Below are positions 1 to 10,400 of a DNA stretch of 64,000 nucleotides, piece after piece. Made by a program: the position numbers and the translations under genes. The notes under the pieces were generated by a model. That model had not been told where the DNA came from and ran no database searches. It was given only the letters and a program-made list of their open reading frames with translations. How positions within the stretch are numbered: position 1 is the stretch's first letter; each line of letters begins with the position of its first letter. Where the stretch lies: assembly GCA_036927565.1 (NCBI GenBank), contig JAYESD010000003.1, positions 191,095,999 to 191,159,998 on the forward strand, in the 5' to 3' direction. This DNA is from Tuctoria greenei (lineage: Eukaryota; Streptophyta; Magnoliopsida; Poales; Poaceae).

Positions 1-1300
1 AGACCTAGGAAACTACAAATTTTTGAGACCGATGTTGGTTTCTTCAACGATGACACAATATCGACCTTCTCTGGATCAACTACAACTCCCTCATCTTTCA
101 GCACATGTGCAAGGAAGCTGACTTTCTGCAACCAAAACTCACACTTGCTGAACTTGACATAGAGTTGATGGCTCCAAAGTCGGTCCAGATCAACACACAG
201 GTGTTGCGCGTGCTCTTCTTTACTTTGTGAATACACTAGAATGTCATCGATGAAGACAACCACAAACTTATCCAACTCTTGCATGAACACCAAGTTCATC
301 AGGTTCATGAAGTAGGTAGGGGCATTTTTAATCCAAAAGACATCACTGTGAACTCATACTGACCATAGAGAGTCACAACTGTTGTCTTTGGTATATCCTC
401 AGACTTAATCCTTACTTGGTGATACTCGGACCTTAGGTCAATCTTTGAGAAGAACTTGGATCCCTTCAACTGATCAAACAGATCATCTAACAGTGGTAGA
501 GGATATTTGTTCTTGATTGTCACATCATTAAGGGCTCGGTAATCTACACAAAGTCTCATGCTTCCATCCTTCTTCTTCAAAAAGAGGACTAGTGTGCCCC
601 ATGGTGATGCACTGGGTCTGATGTACCCCTTTTGTTGTGACTCATCCAACTGCTTCTTCAACTCTACTAGTTCTTGGACTGCCATCCTATAAGGTCTCTT
701 GGCAATGGGAGCAGTTCTTGGAATTAGGTCAATGGAGAACTCCACTTCTCTATTTGGTGGCATGCCAGGTAATTCCTCTGGGAACACATCAACATACTCC
801 TTGATTACCGACACTTCTTGGGGTGCTTCTGCCTTCAGCTGATTTACCACTGGCTCAGATAGACTAGACCGAACATGAAATGTGACAGTCTTCCCTTCAT
901 GGTTTGTCACAGTCACAGTCCTTCCTTCACATGCTATGCTCCCTTTGCACTTGGATAACCAATCCATGCCAAGGATTACATCTATCTTGTCGGAGTCAAA
1001 TACCACTAGGTTAACCAAAAATAGTACCCCCACTTAGGTTTAAAGGTATGTTGTTAACTCCTAAGAGGCAGGCTCCCGGTGATAGGGTTATCAATTGCCT
1101 CTTAAGGGCTACCGTAGCTATACCATGTGCTTCCACAAAGTGTGATGATATAAAGGAATGTGATGCACTAGAGTCAAACAGTACTGAAGCCAAAACTGAT
1201 CGAACCATGCACTCATTGAGTAGAATTCCTGGTGCTGCATCTGCCTCCTCAGCGGTTACGTGGTTCACCGTAGCCTTTCCAAATGGTTGTTGGGTCCTTC
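1..1300 (-). pseudogene. Gypsy protease and reverse transcriptase, broken
   Basis: The reverse strand encodes a retropepsin-like segment (1268 to about 960) followed by the start of reverse transcriptase. The protease active-site region reads LFDSSASHSFIS where this family normally has DSGA, so the glycine after the catalytic Asp-Ser is lost. A later motif VILGMDWL fits the protease C-terminal part. The RT shows the usual DVFPEELPG linker, a KKDGSMRLCVDYRALN block and FSKIDLRSEYHQ. Near 330 one A is missing from a run, shifting the frame; in the next frame the polymerase continues to position 1 and contains the catalytic box as FIDD. A second frame change separates protease from RT near 1011-1033. 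The protein would process the polyprotein and copy the element RNA. Non-functional. Confidence 0.85.
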
Positions 1301-2456
1301 ATGGTGCTCCACAGCTAACTCTAGTTGGCTGCCTTGGTCCATTAACTGAGTTGGAGACGACAAAAGGCGTTGGCTTGTTCTTGTAAGGACAGTTAACAGA
1401 GATGTGGCCAGGCTCACGACAAACGAAGGAAATCCTTGGGTCACTATTGTGACTCACTCAAGACTGTGGAGGATGGAAAGAGCCTTGTGGGTTAGCAGAC
1501 TGCACAAGCTGCTTGAATGTTCTAACTGGTGCTCTTTAGTACATTCCACTGTGAGTCTTCCGTCCTGAGTAAGCCCGTTGATGGGTCCTTTGCATAGAGT
1601 AAGCTGGCTGTTGTGTCCTTTGTCCAGAATAAGCAGGCTGACTAATCTTCTGAAACTTTACCTGCTGGGAGATCTTCTTGCTCTCAAACTTCCTCTTCTT
1701 CTCTCGCTGCTCATCCTCCATGTTCTTCTCCGTGGTGATAGCCTTGTTGACCATAGTGCTGAAATCAGAGTAGACCAATGCTCCAATCAAGGTCCTGATC
1801 TCTGGGTTAATACCACAAAGAAAATCTTCTTGCTTCCTTTCATCAGTATCCATGGAGTGAGGGTCATAGTGTGATAATCTCGTGAACTTGTGCAGTTACT
1901 CCGTCATAGTGAAACCCTTCTGCTTGAGGTTCATGAATTCTTCCTTCTTCAGCTTCACAATGCTACTAGGGATGTGGTGCTCTCTGAACAACTTCATGAA
2001 CTCATCCCATATCATAGTCTTGGCGTGTGCATGCATTTCCCTGTAACTATGCCACCAAGCTAAAGCAGGTCCTCTCAGTTGTTGAACTGCAAGTAGAACC
2101 TTATCCTGCTCATTAGCATGGACAACCTCGAGCTTCATCTCAATCTCGCTCAGCCAATCATCTGCTTCAATGGGGTCCTCAGATCCAGCAAACTTGAGTG
2201 GGTTCATCAGGTTGAAATCCGTGATCTGATGATTGTTTTGAGGTACTGCCTAATGGTGGTTGATGCCATTGTTGCCCTGAGTAGCAAACGTGTTTGCTAG
2301 TATCTCAAGGAGTCGAGTCTGATGGTCCAGGATGGCAGTCAGGTCAACGGCAGGTGCTTGGGGAGGCGGTCGTGGGAGGACAGGGTTACTCTCCGCCCTA
2401 TCATGCTCTTCGTGCTCGTTCAGTACAAGGGGAATCTCTCGGTGTCCTTGCTCCAC
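1300..2456 (-). pseudogene. Gypsy gag with degraded zinc knuckle
   Basis: Reverse-strand fragments at 2456-2250, 2207-1896 and 1853-1536 read in order as a plant gypsy gag. The middle piece has the retrotransposon gag core (ADDWLSEIEMKLE, then RGPALAWWHSYRE), and the next piece is the basic C-terminal region. Around 1385-1445 a zinc knuckle can be read as FVCREPGHISVNC: the first cysteine of the CX2CX4HX4C motif is serine, so RNA packaging would probably fail. A TGA near 1300 separates gag from protease, and the gag pieces are separated by stops and frame changes. The N-terminal piece is proline-rich. The product would have been the structural capsid-like protein. Confidence 0.8.
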
Positions 2457-2529
2457 CTCATGTCCATTTCTGGCTCAGCTTGAGTGGCGAGACATCTTTG
2501 ACAAGGCTAGAGTGTGGTTTAGAATTTAT

Positions 2530-2760
2530 TATTAGAATGTATTATTTGGGTGTATTAATATGTGTCTTTGTTACTATTTTTTATTATTATTGCTTTTATT
2601 ATTTATGTGTATGTATATATACACAAGTTATATTTAAATATTATTACTATTATTTTATATCACACAAGGTACACAAACATCAAGCACTGCAAGCAATACA
2701 ACAAACATTCATTCATTCAAGCAAACGGTACAAGATACATTGGGCATGTATTCCCTAGGT
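2530..2760. other. AT-rich spacer between gypsy A and CACTA-1
   Basis: The sequence is rich in TTATTATT and ATATATA runs and holds no convincing ORF. It could be the degenerate 5' leader of the gypsy remnant or CACTA 3' sequence. I see no LTR end, TG...CA border or primer-binding site here. Confidence 0.5.
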
Positions 2761-4060
2761 CCGTTCCCTTAAGGGTCAGCTGGGATCTCTGCCTGACTAC
2801 TGGCTCCTTTGTCCTGGTCTTCAGGGTCTTCATGCAAGGCTTGGCAGAGTGAAGTTGGAGGAGTGGGCGGCACAGGCTCACAAATCCACCTACGGGGGTT
2901 GGACAGATGGTACACTAGAGTCCCTTCAAGAGTGAGCGGTTCGGCCGTTGCACATGCATGATGGTTTTTCCGCTTGGATCGGTCTATGAGGTAGACACCC
3001 CTAAGGAGCTAATTGTGGCGATTGGCCTGCTCCCTAAGGTTCTCCTAAGCCAAGGTGACATGGCTTTCGATGCTAGCAACACGGGCCTTAGTCTGTGCTA
3101 GCGCTAGCTTAGACTTTCGCCAACGGGTCTCCAAGGCCGCAGCGCGCTTGACGAAGGTCTTCACACGCTGGTTCAGCTGGTCACACAGGTCATCCAGGCT
3201 CAATAAATAGTTGGACATGGCGATAATGGTGGGGTCATCTTCGGTAGTCCCAAGGCCTTCCAACTTGCGGATCCGTGCCGCCTAGGCAGGACGACTACAA
3301 TCCAGCGGTGGGAAGTACTTCATGGTTGTGGAACCCAAGTGCCAGTCAAACATGTGGCACAGGTACTTCAGAGCCTTGCGGGACACCAGTTGGTAGATGT
3401 CTTTCATCTGGCATTTAGTGGCAGTAACGTTCCATGGCTTCATCTTGAAGAACCTCTTGATAGTGACTGAGTCACGAGCTTCCTGGCGCAGTTATGGAAG
3501 ACGAGACGAGTGTGATCCGTCTGCTCAGCCTCGTTCTCCAAACGGTACCGTGCCTGGAAGAACAAATATACACGTAAATGTACTTAATTTATAATAAATA
3601 TGTATTACACAAATATTTGTTCATACATACCATAAAGTCATGCCACACAGCCTCCTAGTGGTTGCCGTAAGCATGGTCCTAGGCCGTAGCGTAATGGTCC
3701 CAAGACGTGGCAGGGTGTCCGTTCACTACACCGGGGTAGTGCAAACGGACTAGACTGCCCAAGACACCATTCACCTGCTTGTGGTGTCCCTGCCCTGTGA
3801 ACGAACAATCCTCCTATGTCCTGATACATGATTCTCAATTAGTATATATATAAGCTTTAAATATCTGAATTGTTAAAGATTTACTTACCTCTCGCCAATA
3901 GGATGAATAACGATCTGATCGTTTGGGTTTGCAGGAGCCGGAGGAGGAGACACGTAGTGGCTCCTCCTAGTCTGTCACTGTGCAACCGGCTCCACATCAG
4001 GTGACCCAGAAGTGGGGTCACCCGACTATACTAGCTCAGAACAAGGAGGCACCATAGAAG
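2761..4060 (-). pseudogene. Second CACTA ORF, degenerate
   Basis: Reverse-strand reading gives recognisable but broken coding sequence: HHKQVNGVLGSLVRLHYPG near 3790-3730, then AVWHDFM, FQARYRLEN, TRLVFHNCARKLV and a later coiled-coil-like stretch (3263-3045, LCDQLNQRVKTFVKRAAALE). This resembles the second protein encoded downstream of the transposase in many grass CACTA elements, distantly in the plant Ptta/En/Spm transposase-associated group. The region is interrupted by several stops (near 3285, 3640 and 3665) and frame changes. Its position directly after the DUF4216 part of TNP2 on the same strand supports the call. The exact family is from memory of such proteins and is less certain than the TNP2 call. 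Confidence 0.6.
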
Positions 4061-4067
4061 AAGGCTC

Positions 4068-4510
4068 CTAAGCAGGCACCAAAGAAGGAGGCTCCAAAGC
4101 AGGCACCGAAAGAGGCATCCTAGCCTCAGAGTCCTTGTGTTTGACTTCTACCATGCAAAATTGGTTTTGTCGAGTTCCATGGTTATGATCAAACCAATCG
4201 CAGTCAAAGAAGACTACTTTAAGGACCTTATTCTCCGCAAAACTGAATTCAAGGATATTTTTAATGATCCCATAATAATTAGTTTCAAGTCCTTCGGCTT
4301 CAACTACCCTCGTCACAACTCCGGTGTTACATGTTGCCCTGAAAAGACGTTGAGTTTCAAATTGAGTTGAACGAAATCGGAACCCATTGACGTCGTATCA
4401 ACCGTAACTTTTAATTTTAATGTATCTGTAGGACAGTTGTCGCAAATCTTCATGGACGCCGGCTCGTTTTTTTGCACTGTACAACATATGAAGTTAGAAG
4501 ACTACTTTAT
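4068..4510 (-). pseudogene. C-terminal part of TNP2 transposase (DUF4216-like)
   Basis: The reverse strand reads YDVNGFRFRSTQFETQR near 4400, then CNTGVVTRVVEAEG, YYGIIKNILE, KVVFFDCDWFD and a short tail ending at 4068. This is the pattern of the DUF4216 domain found at the C-terminus of CACTA TNP2 transposases. A stop lies just before the first motif and others occur upstream towards 4510. Upstream coding continuity is broken by the copia insertion: the rest of the same gene resumes at 16112. The adjoining second ORF lies about 10 bases further on, as expected for this transposon type. Confidence 0.8.
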
Positions 4511-4515
4511 GCTAT
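4511..4515. repeat. Target-site duplication of the Sirevirus, left copy
   Basis: GCTAT directly precedes the LTR start TGAATG. The same five bases follow the right LTR at 16107-16111, so this marks one intact insertion event. Confidence 0.95.
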
Positions 4516-6065
4516 TGAATGTAGGCCTAGAGGGGGGGTGAATAGGCCTTTTTGAATTTTCTCGGTTCCTGTAGCACTTAACAACAAGGTCAATACCAGA
4601 GATATCGGACTAGTCTGGTAAAGTGCGGACTAGTCTGGTTTTCACGGGCTAAGTTGATCAAGTTCAGTCAATTTGATTGATTCGTTAATGTTTGCAGCGG
4701 AAATATAAACTTGGATGACAGTTTAATAGTTGTATGTCAAATTCTATTACAATTAAGGCTCTTGTTCAACAATTTAACTCAAATTGAACAAAGTGAATCA
4801 AACCCTATATTAAGTTGATCAATTAAGATGAAGAATGCACAATGACAAGACACAAGTTTTATCACGTGGTTCGGCTACCACGAAGGCAACCTACGTCCAC
4901 GTTGAGGAGCCCACAAAAGGATCGGGTCTTCTCCAACCCTTCCCTCGTCGGATCGCCACGAAGGCCAATCCTCTTCCGCTAATCACAAAGGGTAAATAAC
5001 CAAGTTGAAGGGGCGTTCTCACACGTTGAGAGCTCCCTTGATTACAACTGACAAAGCCACCAATAACACACTCGAAAATTACAAATTGAAACGCAAGAGT
5101 GTGTTAAAGAATCAAACCAAGAGCTCAATGATGTGTGCCAAGTGTCTCTCTAATGATCTAGAAGTGATCGTCAATAGATTGATCGATTTTGCACTTAATT
5201 TCGTGGAGAGAGGTGGTTTTTGAGTCTCTTGGGAGGTGTGACGGCGCTAGGGTTCGAGAGTATGTAAAAGTGGGTCGTGCACCTCTATTTATATGGGGTT
5301 TCTAAAAGTGACCGTTAGGGTTCAGAAAGATCGGACTAGTCCGTGGTGGTCACCGGACTAGTCCGGTGTGCTTTGTGTAGCAAACCCTAAGTGTCCAGGA
5401 ATATCGGACTAGTCCGGTTGAAAACGGACTTGTCCGATTTCACTACTGGAAATCTTCGGACTAGTCCGATTGCCATCGGACTTGAAACCCTAAGTGTTTA
5501 GGATGACAAGTCCGCACTTGGAGGACTTGTCCGATTTAGATCAGTGTGTATATCGGACTAGTCCGTGTAGACACCGGACTTGTCCGAAGTGGATCAGAAA
5601 GAATATCGGACTAGTCCGGATCACAACGGACTTGTCCGATTTGGTGTGACTTGTGCATTGTGTTGAGGACTAGTCCGCATTGGGGAGGACTAGTCCGAAG
5701 TGGATCAGAAAGATATCGGACTAGTCCGGTGGATACCGGACTTGTCCGATCTAGTGTAGAATGTGATATCGGACTAGTCCGGCTGTTATCGGACTAGTCC
5801 GGTCCTGTATAACTTTGTGCATTGTGTGTGTGTGCTTGAAAGTGATTGAGCTCTTGGGTGTGTTTCCTTAACACACTCCATACATAATAATCTACTATTT
5901 TCTTCTCCTTGAGCTCAAATTCACTTTGCTTCTCATTTCCCTTCTTTTTGGCATTTTACTCATTTTTCATCATTTGCCTGCATTCATCTCAACAAAAGGA
6001 TTAGGATCCCAATTGCTTGTCATAAATCATCCAAAACCCACAAGGAAGTCCTAGATGCACTTTCA
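4516..6065 (-). repeat. 3' LTR of the Sirevirus
   Basis: 1550 bp, matching 14545-16106 at about 98-99% by eye. It carries about nine exact copies of the 12-bp palindrome CGGACTAGTCCG plus one-base variants (CGGACTTGTCCG, CGGACAAGTCCG, AGGACTAGTCCG), mostly between 5325 and 5810. Relative to the other LTR it lacks about 14 bp near 5490. A TATA-like TATAAATA lies on the reverse strand at 5286-5293. The short ORF at 5005-5223 is an LTR artefact. Confidence 0.93.
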
Positions 6066-6080
6066 ATCTCCCCCTTTTTG
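6066..6080 (-). promoter_or_regulatory. Polypurine tract next to the 3' LTR
   Basis: Reverse-strand CCAAAAAGGGGGAGAT ends directly at the 3' LTR. This is the expected primer for plus-strand DNA synthesis. Confidence 0.85.
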
Positions 6081-6454
6081 GTGATTGATGACAACCAATT
6101 GAGATTTCACAAAATAAGGCAAAAAAATGAGATTTTCATAAAGTATGCACATATGACTCAAAAATACATCAAGCAACAAGAGGATTATCCATATGTGCAT
6201 TCTTTATGGTGGGATGCATACTAAGTGCATGAATACATTGAGAATGATAGAATTTACATTAATCAACCGATACCAAGTGCATATGACATTCCAGGAGCAA
6301 AAATGCAGTTTTCATCACATGCTCGTAAATAAATTGAGCAATTCATCACAAGACCAAACTTAATATGAAAACAGTGTTAAACTATTACAATCACAAATAA
6401 AATTACAGAGAAGGCTCTCTCCTCGCATCCTATTACAGCTAAGCTAAGACTGGA

Positions 6455-6480
6455 CTCCCCCTCAATCTCTCCCCCTTTGG
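6455..6480 (-). promoter_or_regulatory. Upstream polypurine tracts (multiple-PPT pattern)
   Basis: On the reverse strand two further purine blocks, AAAGGGGGAGAG and GAGGGGGAG, lie about 390 bp inside the 3' LTR. Repeated polypurine tracts in this place are a known Sirevirus hallmark. Confidence 0.6.
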
Positions 6481-6522
6481 CATCAAGACACCAAAAAGAG
6501 AGAGAGGAAGGTCCTAGATTCT

Positions 6523-8084
6523 TCACTCTTCGCTGTCTGTCCTCTCGTCATCTTCTTCGTCTTCTTCATTCTCCGCTTGACGAGGAGGAGAGGGAGGATG
6601 AGGAGCGGAGCTTCTCAAGCCCCCAATGCCAAAATAGGCGAGCTCGGAGGGGGACAAGGGCCCGAGCTCGGAGATGTCAAGATCAGAATCTTCAGAAATT
6701 ACTGGAGATCCAATGGGGTTGATCTCCAGCTTTTCACTCAGTTGCTTCACATTGGCTTTGATATATCTCATATCCTCCTTCCTCTTCTGATTGAGTTTAT
6801 GAAGCTTTACTTCAGTCTTCTTGCAGGAGGAGAATATCGCGGACAAGTATTTGAGGATCCCACAGGCGAATCCTCTCTGAGGGGCTTCCCTGGAGGGGGG
6901 GGGGGCCCTAGCAGCATCTCTTTCTCTTGCCGGTGCCTCAGGACTTGAGGCCGGCGAGGGAGCAGTCTGGACACTCACAGGCTGAGGCTTCTGAGGCCTC
7001 AGGGGAGTGTGCTCTACATCCTTCACAAATTCTATTCCTGTGACCTTCTCAATCATGAACATCAAGTAGGGAGCATAGCCACGGGACCGGTTGGGGTGCT
7101 TGAGATGTTGACCATGTCGTTCCAAATGTAATCTGCAACATCAAACTGTCTCTTCTTGCTTATGACCCTCATTAGAGTCCGGAGGTAGCCCTGTACACTC
7201 CCTGCATCCCCATCCTTGGGGGCAATGGTCTTCCGGAGAACTCTGTTCAGAACCACAAAGAAGGGCTTCATGTTCTTTGTGGAGGGAGGAACATATTTAG
7301 AGTTGGGCTCATACATGAACTTCATTCCGTCTCTCTCAATGACCCCTATGTTGTGGATGATCAGGTGGTCATTTCCAGCAGAGTCTAAATGGAGCAAGCT
7401 TGCAAAATCCTCCTGAGTGATGGAGTACTTGGATCCATGGGTCATCCAAGTCACACTCTCTTCATCTTCACTCGAGAAGTGGCACGTTGCATAGAATTGT
7501 GCAATCACTTCATCATTCCAATTGTGTCTGAAGGCAAACAGATCCTTCAGACCATGCCTTTCTGTTGCAGCAATGACCTCATCAAAAGCTGAGCACTTCT
7601 TCTTCTCTAGGTAGGCCCAGTCAATCCACTGACTGCGCACCACCGGAGTCTTCATCGGCAGGTAAACCAGCCTGTAGAAATCTGCATGGAAGTTTGACCA
7701 AAACCTTCCATCAGCTGCCTGCTTTGGCCTTCCATAGCAATCAATGCTTCTTAGCTTGGCTGCCACATCGATGCCTTTCCCATTGAATTTCTCTTCATTG
7801 GGGTCCCGGACCCCTTCTCTGGGAGCATGAAGCTTCAAGGGCCCAACTGGCCCCATTGCGACTCCCTTGCCCTTTCCTTTTGCTTGACGAAGGCCGCTTG
7901 TAGACGCAGCAGCCTTCGAGGCGGGCTTCTTGACACAGACCTTCCTCTGAACCTGGGGAGGGGAAGTAGCAGGCTCGTAAGGTCTTTCTTGGCGTTTCTT
8001 GCCAAGACCCGCCGAGGACCGAGGTGCCACCTCGTGGTCCAACTCGGCCTCAAAGTCGGAGATCTCGTTGTCGGAGCTCGACAT
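6523..8084 (-). pseudogene. Extra ORF after pol (env position), plant-transposon protein, frameshifted
   Basis: On the reverse strand, ATG at 8084 (MSSSDNEISDFEAELD) opens about 340 codons ending at 7062; a second frame from about 7125 to 6523 continues the protein for some 200 codons. The join KHPNRSRGYAPYLMFMIEKV lies only in the second frame, so a single-base indel at about 7085-7120 breaks one longer protein. The first part has a basic, serine-rich N-terminus and a globular middle (DFYRLVYLPMK, SQWIDWAYLEKKKCSAFDEV, WMTHGSKYSITQEDFASLL), resembling the putative plant transposon protein domain found in many plant retroelements. The second part is proline-rich and ends in an acidic tail. 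An upstream in-frame ATG at 8150 would add a hydrophobic leader. The position between pol and 3' LTR is where Sireviruses carry env-like or other extra genes. I see no clear transmembrane fusion-protein architecture, so I do not call it an envelope gene. Confidence 0.65.
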
Positions 8085-8184
8085 GATCTGAGAATGATTG
8101 AGCAAGAATAATGACAAGTTATAAAAGGCATAGGTAAGACAAGATAGCAATGGATGGCATTAAGGAATTAGGTTTCAGGTTCAG

Positions 8185-8825
8185 AAACATCGGACTTGTC
8201 CGGTGCTCAGGCACGGACTAGTCCGGGGTACCGGACTTGTCCGTGCATGGACCGGAGTAGTCCGGTGTTCATCCTCCAAAACCTAATAGATTGGACAGGA
8301 TACAATCCCTAATGCAAATCTAGTCTAGCATACACGTAGTACATCAACTAAACATGTAACTAGTGAAGGGTGCTAGACCAAACGATCAATAATTGAGAAA
8401 AACACGATTTCTAGGATTTTGAAGATTTTTACCGAAGAAATCGATAGAGGCTCGAAGTTTTGGGGGTTGGAGGTCGGACTAGTCTGCTAGCTTCAATCCC
8501 CAAGTCTTCAAGCTTGATCTCCGCCCAAGTGAGTGGCTTTTCGACGGAGGATGCAAAAGATCGCCTTGGGAGCTCGAGCGCAAGAGAAAGGAAGCCTAGA
8601 GCGAATGTGGGGGTGAGGAGATTAGGGTTTGGTGGCGGCTAGGGTTATGGACACGAAAAATCGGACAAGTCCGGACATGACCGGACTAGTCCGAAGTCAT
8701 CCAGAGACCTATATCGGACTAGTCAGTGGTCTATCGGACTAGTCCGGCCTAACCGGCACTCTGCGGACTAGTCTGCATGGGCGGACTAGTCCGGGTAACC
8801 ACGGACAAGTCCGTGGTCACCAGGA
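8185..8825 (-). repeat. Internal cluster of CGGACTAGTCCG palindromes
   Basis: Between the end of pol and the extra ORF the same palindrome family as in the LTRs recurs: about four exact copies plus AAG, TTG and GAG variants at 8190-8270 and 8470-8820. The stretch is otherwise without a convincing gene. Its position suggests a leader or promoter region for the extra ORF; this is inference. Confidence 0.75.
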
Positions 8826-9058
8826 AAGAATTGCATAGCCCATTCATATATATTTGATGGTTCAATAATAGAGAATAGAGAGGCAAAACAATTCAAGTAA
8901 TCTTGATGAATTTGACCAGTAAGCATACAACAATCATACAATGATCAAAATTCATCAAGATCTAATAATTGACATAGTTTTTCAAGAGAAAAATGGAGAG
9001 GGATGATTTTCACAATTCAATCAAAATTTTTGAAGCAATCATACAGGTATGCAACTTT

Positions 9059-10400
9059 TCAAGCCACACTCCGAGAATCAAGAATATTTAGCTCATTTCG
9101 GAGTTCGCAAAAACGCTTTTCATCAAGTGGCTTGGTGAATATGTCGGCCAATTGTTTTTGGGTGTTGACATGTGAGATGGTTATGTCTCCTTTCATGGAA
9201 TGGTCTCTCAAGAAATGATGTCTTATGTCTATGTGTTTAGTCCTAGAGTGCTCAACTAGATTGTGGGCTATTTTAATGGCACTCTCATTATCACAAAGGA
9301 GAGGAATACGGTTCATATTGTAACCATAATCCCTTAGAGTTTGTCGCATCCAAAGGAGTTGTGCACAACAACTCCCGGCTGCAACATACTCCGCTTCGGA
9401 TGTGGATAATGCAATGGAATTTTGTTTCTTAGATGACCAAGAAACCAAAGATCTTCCTAGGAATTGGCATGTGCCAGAGGTGCTTTTTCTATCAACTTTG
9501 CACCCGGCATAATCTGCATCGGAGTAACCAATGAGATTGAATTTGGAGCCTTTTGGGTACCAAAGACCAAGGTTGGGTGTATGAACTAAATATCTCAAGA
9601 TTCTTTTTACGGCTGTCAAGTGACATTCCTTAGGTTTGGCTTGAAATCTTGCACACAAACATACACTCAACATAATATCTGGCCTAGATGCACATAAGTA
9701 GAGTAAAGATCCAATCATGGAGCGATATACCTTTTGGTCGACGCTCGGTCCATCTTCATTGAGATCCAAGTGGCCATTCGTAGCCATGGGAGTCTTTATG
9801 GGCTTTGCCTTGTCCATGCCAAACTACTTGAGTATGTCCTGCGTGTACTTGGTTTGGCTTATGAATGTTCCTTCCCTTTGTTGCCGCACTTGGAATCCCA
9901 AGAAGTACTTCAATTCTCCCATCATTGACATTTCAAACCTGTGCAGTTTATATACGTGGTCGGGGAACTCTTCGTCTTCAAACCCGGGTGGTTGCTCCAC
10001 GTACACCTCTTCCTTGATTGGTCCGTTGAGGAAGGCGCTTTTCACGTCCATTTGATACAGCTTGAAATCATGGTGAGTAGCATATGCAAGTAATATTCTA
10101 ATTGATTCAAGCCTAGCTACTGGAGCAAAAGTCTCATCGAAATCCAAACCTTCGACTTGTGAGTAACCATTGGCCACAAGTCGTGCCTTGTTTCTTGTCA
10201 CCACTCCGTGTTCGTCTTGCTTGTTGCGGAAGACCCACTTAGTGCCCATTATATTTGCATTGGGTCTTGCCACAAGTTCCCAAACCTCGTTTCTCTTGAA
10301 GTTGTTCAACTCTTCTTGCATTGCCACCACCCAGTCCGGATCCTTCAATGCATCCTCAGTCCTGCGTGGTTCCAAAAAGGAGACAAACGAGTAATGCTCA
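9059..10400 (-). pseudogene. Copia reverse transcriptase and RNase H, catalytic segment deleted
   Basis: The reverse strand encodes the copia RT start (SFVSFLEPRRTEDALKDPDW, then WVFRNKQDEHG, RLVANGYSQ, FAPVARLESIR, YQMDVKSAFLNG). After DHVYKLH the sequence jumps at about 9942 directly to RFEMSMMGELKYFLGF. In normal copia RTs some 80-90 residues, including the YVDD catalytic box, lie between these blocks; here they are deleted. At 9820 a TAG replaces the lysine codon expected in LKKFGMDK. RNase H follows (DADYAGCKVDRKSTSG, ALSTSEAEYVA, CDNESAIKIA, KHIDIRHHFLRD, QLADIFTKPLD) and ends at 9059. RNase H looks whole, but the enzyme as a unit is dead. Confidence 0.92.

Larger units (their letters stand above)
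1..2530 (-). mobile_element. Ty3/gypsy retrotransposon remnant A, cut by the window edge
   Basis: Read on the reverse strand, this stretch gives a gag, zinc-knuckle, protease, reverse transcriptase order typical of a Ty3/gypsy polyprotein. Coding similarity starts near 2456 and continues past position 1, so integrase and the 3' LTR lie outside the window. I see no LTR or primer-binding site to the right of gag; the element abuts AT-rich sequence and then CACTA coding sequence, so it is either 5'-truncated or its 5' LTR was lost. Several stops and frameshifts show it is dead. Confidence 0.85.

Noticed and set aside
1048..1386. 112-codon plus-strand ORF
   Set aside because: It is antisense to gypsy protease and zinc-knuckle coding sequence and shows no family features.
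5005..5252. 72-codon ORF in the Sirevirus LTR (and its copy at 15034-15252)
   Set aside because: It lies wholly within both LTRs, has no protein family features and carries substitutions expected of non-coding sequence.
5325..5815. Regularly recurring palindromes reminiscent of a CRISPR array
   Set aside because: Spacing is irregular, the unit is a 12-bp palindrome within an LTR, and the context is a plant retrotransposon. No cas genes or leader exist.
6523..8150. Extra ORF as a true envelope gene
   Set aside because: No clear transmembrane anchor or fusion-peptide pattern; the similarity seen is to plant transposon proteins.
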